Assembly: GCA_029891345.1 (NCBI GenBank)
Contig: CM057005.1
Span: 62,389,760-62,453,759, forward strand
DNA from: Dryococelus australis
Lineage: Eukaryota > Arthropoda > Insecta > Phasmatodea > Phasmatidae
Length of the DNA stretch: 64,000 nucleotides
Direction of reading: 5' to 3'
A model generated the notes under the pieces. The model made no database searches and was not told where the DNA came from. It saw nothing but the letters and a program-made list of their open reading frames with translations. The number at the start of each line of letters is the position of its first letter. The stretch's first letter is position 1. Below, piece by piece: positions 34,745-44,913 of this stretch. The translations under genes and the position numbers were made by a program.

Positions 34745-34860
34745 TTAGACCACTGAGTATCAGGAAAACCAATGACTGAATATCGATTAACTTATAGTTT
34801 TACCACAAATGCATAACATGATATATCCAAAATTTAGTAATCTTGAAACCAGATGATTAT

Positions 34861-35019
34861 AGGCCGTTCACGGTAAAGTGAGCACTTTTGAAGCCCTAGT
34901 TACTTTTTTCTTTCAGCCATATTTTATCATTTAACTACCTTTTTAAATAAATATTGTAATGAAAGTAATAAACACAATGAAAGGGCTTTAAAAAGTGCTC
35001 ACTTTACGGTGAATAACCT
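34861..35019. mobile_element. Family C MITE, short form with extra deletion
   Basis: A 159-bp copy: AGGCCGTTCACGGTAAAGTG at the left and CTCACTTTACGGTGAATAAC at the right. The inverted repeat is about 40 bp, leaving a very short interior. Confidence 0.8.
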
Positions 35020-35359
35020 ATATCAATGTACTGATAATAATGGAACGAATACAAATGCCGATAATACAGTTTCCAACGATAAAATGCAATTTATTTTATT
35101 ATAACAGACTTTTTTCTTGTTTATAAACCCAACATACCCATATAAATTTTCTCTGAAAAAGTAATCACAAATAAAATGTTGCTATCAATTAGCAGAAAGA
35201 ACATATTCACAAGCTTATCAGAGATTGGCTGGCTAACCATAAAATGACTTTCGCTCTAATTTTAACGCGGAAGACATTTCGCAGGGTTATCACTACAGCG
35301 AAGCTGTGGTGCATTCTCAGTGTGTAGTCTTTCGTTAACTCTCTGGGCAACTTACAGAC
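35020..35359. other. AT-rich spacer
   Basis: No gene recognised. Confidence 0.4.
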
Positions 35360-35420
35360 TCTGAGCTGCAATCCTATAATTTTACTGGTGAAGAGTATGT
35401 AGAAGTTGTTTGCGGTAAAT
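35360..35420 (+). mobile_element. Family A fragment
   Basis: GAGCTGCAATCCTATAATTT then TACTGGTGAAGAGT parallels the family A interior at 45048-45080 and 51244-51290. Termini are missing. Confidence 0.45.
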
Positions 35421-35759
35421 TATGTACTTTCGAAAGATTCACCTAGGATCTATTTCTCTGCCTGTTTTGTATCCTTCGTCTTAAGTAATAAAAACATTTC
35501 CCTAGACCCATCCCATTTATTTACATGCGCCGATTAAGTCTAAGTATGAAATTGTCAGGAACGTAGAATCAGTTATGACTTATATGTGTATAAATGAAAT
35601 ATAAATAAAAAAAAAAAAAAGAAATTTGGTGCCCACAAATTTAAGCATTTCACTGTAAATACGAAACTAAAACATATAACTACAATTCTTAATTCACTGA
35701 CAACTTTATCACGGGTAGCGACATGTTCCCGAAGGTTGATTATGATCTGCGAACAGGTT
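35421..35759. other. AT-rich spacer
   Basis: An A tract lies at about 35607-35621. No gene recognised. Confidence 0.4.
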
Positions 35760-36480
35760 ATAACTAAGGTTAATGTAGGCTCAGGCTCCTATACAAGTTT
35801 GTATACAAGTTTGCTCCTATACAAGTAGTGGGGTTATGATGACTTTGGTACAGGTATGAAGCATCTGGAGCTAGGAGCCACCAGCCACCTCGGTTGTCGA
35901 GGCGGCCTGGGGCGGCCGTGTTGTGATGGCACCCGACCACCAAATTGGATCTTGGTGATATTGACCTTGACCCTGCACTCGTGACCTTGAATAACATTGA
36001 ACGCCCCCCCCCCCCCAAAAAAAATTTAAAAAAATATTCTAAAATCGAGGAACACGTAATGTTTACCTCACAGTCACCCCACCTACCACTCTTGCCTTGC
36101 CCTCTCCCCTTCTCAACCCATCCTAATAAGAAAAATCAAGAAAATTGCAAAAAAAAAAAATTTAAAAATCGATTCTAAAAATCGAAGACCACATAATGTT
36201 ACCCTACCCTACCTCTAGATCACCCCACCAACCCTTACCAATGCCCTCACCCCTCACCACAACCCTCTCAATAATAAAAATGGAGAAAAATAGCAAAAAA
36301 TCGAGAAAATGTTCTTCAAAACCGAGTAACGTATAACATTGGACCTTCCCTTCCCTTGCTCACCACTCCACCACCGACCCCTCACCCACCCCTCCACAAA
36401 AATTAATCATTGGCCTTACATAGCAAAAATTATCCTTCCACCCATACCAATCAATGGTGTCTGCCCATTGACCACTAAAT
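35760..36480 (-). repeat. Family F block with ~135-bp tandem units
   Basis: Begins with TACAAGTTTGTATACAAGTTTG-like direct repeats (35788-35830). TGACCTTGA, the complement of TCAAGGTCA, occurs at 35962 and 35982, followed by C13 (36004-36016). Three degenerate tandem units of about 135 bp follow: about 36020-36155, 36156-36300 and 36301-36410. Each has an A-rich part (AAATCGA, TTCTAAAA), an ACGTAATGTTTACC-like step, and a pyrimidine-rich part (CACCCCACC, CCCTCACCC). Orientation is opposite to 23441-24760. Confidence 0.6.
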
Positions 36481-36905
36481 TATGACTTCAACACATATTT
36501 GCCCAGTATTGTTAACTATAGAGTGTGTTAGTTATTTCTTTTTTTTTTGTAGTATCTACCACCGCAGAGCTCCCATGTCATCCATTTCTAAACTTTTTTT
36601 GGCTACTCCAAAAGTATCAACTATTTTAATTATAATATTTTTAATTTTAATGTCAATCTTTTTATAAAAAAACAAATAAAACACAGCATATTATTTTAAT
36701 TTTTTTTAGATCTCATGAGGAAACACATAGGCATATTGAAAATTTATTTTTTATGCTATGTTTTATATATTGCAAGGCACTGTACTACAGTGAGTCCTGA
36801 TTTCCATAAGTAATCAGTATAATTCTTAAAAAAACTGCTTACAACCATTAACTTTGCACACATGCGAAGTAATCTGTTAATTAACCAGTCGCGAATTTTT
36901 TTTAT
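36481..36905. other. AT-rich spacer
   Basis: No gene recognised. Confidence 0.4.
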
Positions 36906-37350
36906 TTAATAATAATGTGAAATATTCCTAGTTTCGTCCTTCACTAACAAAATATCGATATGTTCACGTTTTTTGTTCTTAGTCACACGTGTTGGCACCA
37001 CATTTCCCCTAGCATTCAGAAAATACGCATTTACAGATACACAAGGGTTGTCGTTTTCAAAGACCCTTATTTTCTGTAGAGGAGTCGCAAAATTCAGTCC
37101 ACCAAAATCAAACATTTCTTCCACCTGAGAATACCTCTTGTCCACACTCTTGTTGTGTTGACTTAACAAATCCAGCCAACACTGACCACTTGAAACATCG
37201 GTTGTCATAGTTGTGGGTGTTGATTACGGCATGTTCGTGTTTGATCAAATCGGGAAGGTTAATATATGTCGATAACTGTGAAGGTTCATCCTCTATGTTA
37301 CATAGAGGAAGCCCCCTGCATATATTCACGTGTGCCTTTAGACCATACAT
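36906..37350 (-). pseudogene. Polinton/Maverick-like DNA polymerase-associated fragment, frameshifted
   Basis: Two overlapping minus frames read as one broken protein. The upstream frame (37350 to about 37140) carries STYINLPDLIKHEHAVIN and DNRCFKWSVLAGF. The downstream frame (about 37150 to 36906) carries FDFGGLNFATPLQKIRVFE, NPCVSVNAYFL and HIDILLVKDE. This order resembles the region upstream of the type-B DNA polymerase domain in arthropod Polinton/Maverick-like elements, which are self-synthesising transposons related to viruses. One frameshift near 37140 breaks it, and no polymerase motifs or terminal repeats are visible nearby, so this is an isolated fossil. Family assignment is from memory. 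Confidence 0.55.
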
Positions 37351-37502
37351 CCGTGAAAAAAATTATCACCCCATACTTCCTACACGCGTACTTTATTTGG
37401 GTAAGGCTCTTTGTGCAGCCATGCTTCTCGTGTCGTCGGGCATAGCTGCTGCAAGCAAAGGCCTTTTAAAAAAAGCGACATTCATAACTTCGGGTTCCCT
37501 CA

Positions 37503-37776
37503 GCTGAAGAGCAGGATGGTACTTCCGCAGTCCGCGGTGCCAAACATTCCTGAGGACACTGGGAATTCTGGTAGCCACAATGGCACCTCAGCCGAAGACG
37601 CAGATTACATAACTGAAGAGGAAGAGCCCGATGGCTTTGCCGGTACCATGTCCGAAGAAGTCGATGGCGATGCTGCTGTAGGGTGTCTACCCGATGACCC
37701 TGGAGTGCCCAAAGACATTGCAGATGCAAAGTATGATGTTGACTGTAAAAGCGAGATGAGACGATCCGAACTCTAA
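37503..37776 (+). CDS. Possible terminal coding exon, acidic
   Basis: A pyrimidine-rich acceptor-like sequence (GGGTTCCCTCAG) ends at 37502 and is followed by an open segment of about 90 codons to a TAA at 37774-37776. The peptide is acidic, with DADYITEEEEPDGFAG and DPGVPKDIADAKYDVD, and codon composition is GC-richer than the flanks. No domain recognised and no AATAAA close downstream. The open frame extends upstream to 37411, so the splice acceptor is only a suggestion. It adjoins the Polinton-like fossil on the opposite strand, so transposon origin is also possible. Confidence 0.3.
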
Positions 37777-38555
37777 CTTTCACAAGCTGGAGATCCCTTA
37801 CAAGGTGACATTATTTAAACCAGTTGCATCCCTTTCTACCTTCTTTTCTTCCCTCCACGACTCCCCCTACCCCATCCCCCCTCCTTCCCCTTCCATTCTA
37901 TACACTGCCTGTTTCAACCTGAAGGCATGTGTACATTCCAAGATTCATCTGTGCTATCGCCTGCAGGTTTCAGCCTGCATCAGTATTACCCCAATACATA
38001 AATTGATTATGTAGCGTTTCTTTAAGTCTAACGAGTGAAGGTAAAAAAAAAATACATCTAAATGTTTTTCACAATTTATTGTACAGATAAATTATTACAT
38101 GCCATAAAACAAAAACAAATTTCAGACTCAGTTCACATTTTCTTAAAAAAAAAAAAAAAAGGTTCTTTGGAACCGACGTCGGGGTGTCTTCTTGTCTGGT
38201 CGTAACTCATCGATTCACAGTCCAAGGACGAGGCACACCATTTCCGCAGCAGCTTTGCATTACGAAATTAGATAGAAAAAAAAATTTATATTATAAATTA
38301 GAAAAAGTTTTGCCCAATACCTGAAAACAAATTTCTTCATTAAACTCTTAAGAACAAGCCAAAAATGCTTGCTAGCTTATAACCCTAACGGTCGCCAGTT
38401 TTATCGTTATTATTATTATTTGTGTGCGAATTTCCTCTATACTTATCTTTCCAAATATTGTAAATTGTTTTGGGTCATTATAGAACATATTAAGTGATGA
38501 TTAAAATCCTTCATTTTGCCAGTTATATTTTGAAAGAGTTTATATAACACGCCTT
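37777..38555. other. Spacer with A tracts
   Basis: A tracts lie at 38042-38051 and about 38145-38160. No gene recognised. Confidence 0.4.
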
Positions 38556-38815
38556 GACCAAGAAAAAGTGTCTCAGAACGCAGTTACACAAAAACTTAAA
38601 ACATTAAGGTCTGCATACATTTACTGGAAATTAAGGCAGATTATAAGTAAGTCACATATATCCACTACTGCAAGAACACCGGTTCTGTTGGTGTCTGCGT
38701 TAGAACTCGCCATCGTCCTATTGGTCCATACCACACCGGACATTATCCTGTACTTTACAGCGTTCATTATTGGCCGGTCATCAACCAATAGAGAGCCGAG
38801 CTGATATTGACACAA
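38556..38815 (+). repeat. Family H repeat
   Basis: ACCGGTTCTGTTGGTGTCTG, GTCCTATTGGTCCATACCAC and ATTATTGGCCGGTCATCAAC match 44117-44215 over about 110 bp with moderate divergence. Ends are undefined. The repeated CCAAT/ATTGG motifs are notable, but the class is unknown. Confidence 0.45.
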
Positions 38816-39129
38816 TCAAATCTCCTTTATCGTACAAAGGGGTTTACAATCAATCATGTCCCTTTGAGTGGCTATAAAAAATAAATTCTATCGTTAGAAA
38901 TACCAGTGTTACTGCGGTGCCGTGTTATTGTAAGGTCGTGTTAAAGACTAGCCGAACAAAGACTGCACATCCAGGCGAGTTTTATTCTGAACAACAAATA
39001 AATTTTCAACTTCTCTTTGCTCGAGTGTACCTCGAGTAGTGTAGTCTACAAAGAGTTCAATTTTCATAGCACTGCACTGAGCTAAACCGAACCGTATCGC
39101 AAGGTCAAGTTGCTCCCAAAATACAATTA
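38816..39129. other. Spacer
   Basis: No gene recognised. Confidence 0.4.
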
Positions 39130-39480
39130 CGCAAATGCTGAAATGACCGCTTGAGGTGGCGCTCTCTCCGCTGCTATGGTCGCAGGCGGCTAATTTCGTT
39201 CCCGGGCCTCGGTCATCTCTGACGGACCGGGAGGCGGAGGTGGATGTAATTGAATCGGAGCCACGACGAGGCAACGTGAGCCCCCATCGAGGGTTTAACT
39301 CGTCCCCACTTACATCCCAGCTTCCCTCGACCCCCCCCCCCCTTGCCCATCTGTACCACCACCTGCGAGAGAGCTTTGCCATGTAAGCCTGCCTTAGAAG
39401 GATCCCTCGCCGCTATTCCGCCACCCTTCCCCTTGCAGACGCCATTTGTAAACACACTGCGCTGCCTTCGGGGTGGATCT
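39130..39480. other. GC- and CpG-rich patch
   Basis: GC-rich with C12 at 39331-39342. Overlapping open frames on both strands (for example minus 38948-39382) have no domain and reflect composition. Could be promoter-proximal or repeat-derived. Confidence 0.35.
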
Positions 39481-39746
39481 ATATACCAATCCGATAAAAC
39501 ACGCAAGCTGAGCGAGCTCCGTTACCTGTATTAATTAACTGGAAGCTGCATCTCAGGATGCGTGCGAGAGAAGTGGCTTCGTCCCCGACGATGAAGGCTG
39601 TGGAGAACGAAAGTTAAACGGCACTGCTGATGACATCACGTTTTAAAAGCCTTTTCGAATAGTTTCATGCCAATTTTTGAAGCTCCGTCCACTCTTCAAA
39701 AACACTCTTTTTTTGTCTCTCTTTGCATTTTAATTTTATATTATAA
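39481..39746. other. Spacer
   Basis: No gene recognised. Confidence 0.4.
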
Positions 39747-40171
39747 AGGCTGTTCACGATCAAGTGAGCACTTTCGAAATAAACCTCTAAAAAAAAGTCA
39801 CTGCTCCTACCTGCATACATTTGAACTGGCGCACAGAGTGATATGCGCCCAGTAACGTCGGTAGCTATGGAGGGAAATCAGTTCCATTGATATCTTAACA
39901 TCGATTAAAAAGAGTTAGGTAACCATTTGCGATCATTTAAATTATTTATTTCGCTCCCTGTTTTTTTTTATTGCATTGAAGTGTAAAAATAACCATGTTT
40001 TTGCAATATATACTTTTATAATAATTTCACTGTTTCACTTAACCGACGCATGAATTAAGTGATGAGGCCATGGCAATGTTAATTTTACATAAAGCGGAAG
40101 AATACACAACGTGCACACAATTAGATCTTAAGCAGAGCTTACAAAAGTGCCCAGTTTACTGTGAACAGACT
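39747..40171 (-). mobile_element. Family C MITE, long form, complete
   Basis: AGGCTGTTCACGATCAAGTG at the left and CAGTTTACTGTGAACAGACT at the right. Interior matches the 709 copy in the same orientation: GAGTTAGGTAACCATTTGCG, TTAAATTATTTATTTCGCTC and CACTTAACCGACGCATG. 425 bp. A SINE begins 15 bp downstream. Confidence 0.82.
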
Positions 40172-40185
40172 ATAACAAAATATAA

Positions 40186-40442
40186 GAGTGAGTAAAAAAA
40201 AATAGGCGGCTCTTCAAGTCGAGGTCTTGGGAGCCGATGAGGGTGAAGCGAGGTGAGTAAGGAGCGGCACCGGAATGAAAGAGCTGAGGAAACAGGATAT
40301 CCCCGAGAAAACCCTCCAGCCAGCTGCAACGTCCGGCACAATTCCCACGTGCGAAAATCCGGGAGCGACCCCACCGGGAATCGAGCATGGCTAGCCTAGG
40401 TGGGAAGCGAGTAGTCTAACCACTACACCACTGCGGTACCCC
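40186..40442 (-). mobile_element. Full-length tRNA-headed SINE with short target duplication
   Basis: Tail GAGTGAGT is at the left and the tRNA-like head (minus: CGCAGTGGTGTAGTGGTTAG) at the right. AATATAA occurs on both sides (40179-40185, 40447-40453). The A run after the tail is interrupted by G. B box is mutated (GCTCGATTCCC). Confidence 0.85.
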
Positions 40443-40603
40443 TCAGAATATAATAGCTACAATCAACATATATCACATGTAACTGATCATCAGTAGTCAA
40501 CGTTAAAGCATTCAATGGGGCAGAAAACGGGAATTATCGGACAGAGCAACGCTTTGCAAATCAGAAAAAGTCCAATTTCGGCACTGACATACAACGTGAA
40601 AAT

Positions 40604-40820
40604 CGGTGGCATGTGTGGGGACTGTTGCAAGGCAAGCTGGCTTTAGCTCTGCACTGTACCAAGTTTGCTTGCTAATTTACACTCCCGCTGCTAAGAGTAG
40701 CTCGGCAGCTGACGCCACAGGACGGGTGTAATGGGTCCCTTGCTGCTCGCTTGTGAGTGGTCGGAATACAGTCAGTTTCCCCTAAGCTGCACGGTGGTTA
40801 CTGTCTCCTGCTGCGTGCAG
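40604..40820. mobile_element. Family E hAT-like MITE, right end missing
   Basis: GGTGGCATGTGTGGGGACTG then TTGCAAGGCAAGCTGGC is a diverged family E left end. The interior (CTCGCTTGTGAGTGGTCGG, CTGCACGGTGGTTACTG) parallels 19600-19660. It stops before the right inverted repeat, next to a family D copy. Confidence 0.68.
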
Positions 40821-40837
40821 CGAAAATGTACAGGAGG

Positions 40838-41263
40838 GAATTAAGTGGTTTCTTCACACATTTTAAATCTAACTTTTGAAAAATCACCCTATGTATAACG
40901 TGTTCATTTAATTCCTATATGTCTATATGCCATGTATAACATACTTGATATACCCCTGTTAACATAAAAGTATTTCATATTTTGTTAAATTGAAATTTTA
41001 CCTGTATTTAGTTTATTAATAATAATATTTCATTTATAACAAATATTAATAAAATCAGCGAGAACACGTGTGTGTTGGTAGCCCTAGTAAGAAATAGTTC
41101 TCATATACAAAATATGATTACAACTGAGTGCGCACGAATTCGGCTCTTTGTCCTTTGGTGTAATTTTGTAGACTTACTTAAAATTGTTTTTATGAGGCGG
41201 AGAAACATTCTGGAAGTAGAACTTGAGCAGGGCTTCAGAAAGTGCGAAGTAACCGGGTATGGA
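40838..41263 (+). mobile_element. Family D MITE, long form
   Basis: Left GTGGTTTCTTCACACATTTT through AATCACCCTATGTATAACG, ACTGAGTGCGCACGAATTCG and GGCGGAGAAACATTCTGG to GAAGTAACCGGGTATGGA, a diverged right terminus. This copy shows the family D sequence downstream of the E insertion point at 15.3 kb. Confidence 0.75.
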
Positions 41264-41496
41264 CTATATGTGACATGGTCATTCGAAATGCCACAGAAAC
41301 AATAGTTTTCTGGTCTCAGCTGCGAATAACACTTCATGTAGACTCAGCATTGCCCGTTTCGGAAATACGAACCTATTGGTGATATGGAGACGTTCCGTAT
41401 TTGAATTTACGCGACTCATATAATTTTTCCGCAGTTAGGATTGCGTTTCCGTTTTTTAACTGTAGTGCATTTACGTAAAATGTCTGTGAATATATG

Positions 41497-41560
41497 GAGG
41501 TCGTGGTGGCCGAGCGGTTAGCGGGCTCGCCTCTCACCAAGGCGAACAGGGTTCACTTCA
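41497..41560 (+). mobile_element. Orphan tRNA-like SINE head
   Basis: GGTCGTGGTGGCCGAGCGG (A box), anticodon-like arms CTCGCCT/AAGGCGA and AGGGTTCACTTC (broken B box). The SINE body does not follow, so this is a chimera or a truncated copy joined to other DNA. Confidence 0.65.
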
Positions 41561-41920
41561 ATACACTTCCGCGAATGTATACGGAAGTTTTTAACGGAGC
41601 ATCAGAATATTCGACAGGAATGAAGAGCGGCAGTCGCTTTCTCGTTCACCGTCCACAGCCAATCAAAAACACTCCAGACTGTGATTGGCCGACGAGCCCA
41701 GCCAGTCGCGAAGCAGCCTTCCAGACACCGGGAGCACGTAATTGGCATGTCCCGAATCATTGGTACTTATCAGTTGGTCAGTCATTAGCACTTACCAGTT
41801 AGTCGAACTTGATGCTTCTACCTGAAGATGGCAGATGCAATACTTGCCAAAACGTCCCAAGGAAATAAATATTTGAAGCGGTTGAAACCCAGAAGCCTAG
41901 GATGTGACCTTATTGTCGTT
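41561..41920. repeat. Unclassified repeat-like segment with hairpin
   Basis: Contains near-inverted CTTCCGCGAATGTATACG / CGGAAG sequence at its left and, at 41822-41862, ACCTGAAGATGGCAGATGC then AATACTTGCCAAAACGTCC. The CTGAAGATGGC plus short hairpin plus AAACGTC arrangement recurs in many animal retroelement ends (recalled, not verified). Class unknown. Confidence 0.3.
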
Positions 41921-43190
41921 TCGCTTGCAGTGATGTCAGAAGAGAACAATGTGGAATACTGCAGACTGGCTATATTGCCCTTAGCAACGAACAGAGCATT
42001 TCATTTGGGAAACCTGACAGGATGACACGCCAAACTACAGACTAAAAACTGGCAGATTATCATTTTAACTCCCACCTCGCTTAACAGAGGCACATGTCCA
42101 TACTGTAAAAACATTTCTGGTAAACTTCCTAAACTCCAATGGAAGTTTTTAATCTATAGAGCATCTGGTATCAGGCTGTAAATATGGGAATGTTTAGCAT
42201 CACTACTATCCAAAATTGGAAACTTCCCTACGCATTTGACTCTTTTTCGAGAAACTGTAAAATCGCTACCATGGATGTATGTGAAAATAATTTACCATTC
42301 GCGCTTTGTCACGTACGTATACACTGATATTGTAAATTTATTAATAATTTCTTAGAGTGATGGGAAACCATCGCAGACTAATTTTGCGTTTGTCATTTGC
42401 ACTAGCGTCATTTCGTTGTGTGGCTCCATGAATTTGTTTTTCATGACTGCCTAGGAGTCATTTCCAGTCAGCACTCACTCGCCAGATTTTTCACCCGTTG
42501 AACATGCGACACCGAATGGTATGCCAACTTCCTCCTTGTCAAGTGTTCGTGTTGTGGAGCACAATAAGCAGCAGCTGTGGCAAATCTGACAGAATAGCAT
42601 ATTCTGTTTGATTTGTTCAATTAGCGATTGTTTTGACGCATGTATCCATATACATGATGGACCGAGTTACTGAAATTACTTCTTTTTTTTGTGCCAGAAA
42701 TGCGTACAATATTGTCCTGATTCAATGTTACTCTAATCACTTCGTTAATTTGTAGCGACGTACTAACAAAATTACTTTTTAATCCACCTGTGCCGTCTTG
42801 GAGTGCATATATTTATGGCGAAGGGTATAGTTTGAAATGTTTTCTAAATTATAAATGTTTGCATTAAATTTTTAATAAACTTTAATGATTTATACATGAC
42901 TCATATTATTTGCAATAAATAACACATAATTCTCCATTTATAAAATTACTTATTACAAATGTTTTCCTTACTGGTTTTACTATACTACATTCATGCTTAA
43001 TTTTTAAACCAGTTTTATTGTTTTGTGTATATAATAAAAATTCATTCAACCGAACACAAAAAAATAGTACATTCATATATTTTTTAAAACTTTTGTTATG
43101 AAATTTTAATTTTAGGGTAAACCTGTTAACAGAACTATGTAGCTGTTTGTCCAAGTTCAGGAAGCAAGTGATCGATACGGGCGACACTAA
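41921..43190. other. AT-rich stretch
   Basis: A 95-codon minus frame (42906-43193) is AT-rich, with no motif, and is not called. Confidence 0.4.
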
Positions 43191-43192
43191 CA

Positions 43193-43250
43193 CGCACGCC
43201 TAGCGCCTCATCGCTCCTACGCGCAGGCGTGCAGTGTTTCCGTTGTAACG
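43193..43250. mobile_element. Family A fragment
   Basis: GCCTCATCGCTCCTACGCGC and GGCGTGCAGTGTTTCCG resemble family A at 44975-45020 and 51180-51235. Short and isolated. Confidence 0.4.
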
Positions 43251-43618
43251 CTTTACTGTGTAAACTAGATCTGTAACTGTGGGCTTTTATTACACGCGAT
43301 GAAAGTACGGAGATCAAAATACCTGCGTATAGTCGTACTTTTCCCTTGCCGCTTAACGAAACTGCATAGGCAAGCTTTAGAAATGCGATATTTGACTACT
43401 TTGACAATTTTTTTTCTCCATTAATACAATTAATATGATAAAAATAAAAATATAGCGACATAGACTATAGTTTTTTTTTAATCCTTTCTGACAAAACTTC
43501 GTATTTACAGAATATTTATTTACCGAGACACGCGTTTACGCGCAAACAACGATTTCACAGAAAACGTTTCGGTACATAGGACCCTTAACCAAGTGTCAAA
43601 GTGTTATACAAAAAAATA
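43251..43618. other. AT-rich spacer
   Basis: No gene recognised. Confidence 0.4.
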
Positions 43619-43626
43619 GTAATGGC

Positions 43627-43926
43627 TAAGAGACCTGCAGAATTGGCATTATTATTTGGGTACATGCTAGGTTTCGCTGTTGTATAACTGCTTGAGCGCA
43701 ATTCGAGATTTCATTGGCTATTGGCAACTATACATCATTTACCTGTGTGACCACTTTACTGGAGATTGGTCGCTCAACTGTTGTGGCTTTACGAGTAGGC
43801 TAAAAGTGTCTTTGGGGAGTGCCACGCATTTTTTTGGCCAATGGCAGAAGTCACACGAGCTTACAACATCTTGGAGTTCAGTCTGCGGCTCCATAATAAC
43901 GCGAGTTTTGCAACTGAAGGTCCCTA
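43627..43926. mobile_element. Family B hAT-like MITE with 8-bp duplication
   Basis: Left TAAGAGACCTGCAGAATTGG and right end (minus) TAGGGACCTTCAGTTGCAAA are diverged inverted repeats. Flanks GTAATGGC (43619-43626) and ATAATGGC (43927-43934) match 7 of 8. Length 300 bp. CCAAT/ATTGG motifs recur in the interior as in other B copies. Confidence 0.78.
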
Positions 43927-44084
43927 ATAATGGCATTTGCAGGTGTTCGTTTTATCAGCCAAGTTGAGTGAGCTCTCACACTAGAGTGTAACCATATCAA
44001 TTGGCAGAAAATTACAACAGTCGAGCCAGTATTGCTCAACACTCTGAGGTATAGACATATTTACAGATGTTCAAAACACGCTAC

Positions 44085-44230
44085 ATGTAAGCAATTTGTG
44101 TTAACCACAACGGGAAACCAGTTATGTTGGTTTCTGTAGCCCTATTAACCGCTGTCTTATTGGTGGATGTCAACCCACACACTACGTCCATTACTGGTCG
44201 GCTGTCAGCCAATACAAAACCGATTTCACA
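44085..44230 (+). repeat. Family H repeat
   Basis: ACCAGTTATGTTGGTTTCTG, GTCTTATTGGTGGATG and ATTACTGGTCGGCTGTCAGC correspond to 38682-38800. It directly precedes element J, so H may be a terminal part of a larger composite. Confidence 0.45.
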
Positions 44231-44245
44231 GTCTTCCAATCAAAG

Positions 44246-44896
44246 GCAGGATTTACAACATCCGCCGCGTCCTTCCGTTATCTGCCCGTCCGTCATACAT
44301 TCTTCCGTCTCCCAACCGAGCGATTTACAACCAAACTTCGTAAGGCCGTCGTAAGTTCATTGCTACAAACTAATAAAAACAAAACTGTTCACAAATAAGA
44401 AAAAATTCTCCATTAAAAGTGACCATTTTTTGCGGTATTGTGTTTCTAGGTGCCCAAAACGTACATACACATATGTAACGGAAATTAATCTATGCAAAAA
44501 AATTAAATAGAATAATAAAGAATGATTTATTAGTTTTACTATTGCACAAAAGGAGCTCGTGTTTCCAAACGTAATAATCAATTAGTCTTCATGAAAAATG
44601 TAACTTAATTTCATTTTACATTTACATAAACAAACATATGAACACAAAAGACAGCCAAAACACAACACACCACATACTACACAGCCTTGTAAAGCACTCG
44701 TATGAACGAGTAACAAAACGTGCAAGTTTAGAAGGCTGTAATTTCATCCATCCATCCGTCAAAAGTTAAAGCTTGCCAAGGTTTTGACAGACGGACGGAC
44801 AGAAATAATGGCCACCTCTGAATGGATGTCGGTCGCGTGATTGACGAGCGTATGACGGACGGACGGACGGACGCAACGGGTCGTTGTAAATCCTGC
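44246..44896. mobile_element. Element J: TIR element with CGGA-repeat arms
   Basis: Exact 14-bp inverted ends, GCAGGATTTACAAC (44246) and GTTGTAAATCCTGC (44883). Inverted similarity continues through GCGTCCTTCCGT / ACGGACGGACGC and CCGTCCGTCATAC / GTATGACGGACGG. Simple GACG/CGGA repeats occur at 44790-44800 and 44853-44871. No target duplication identified and no coding frame. Confidence 0.55.
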
Positions 44897-44913
44897 GTAA
44901 TATTATTTTATGC

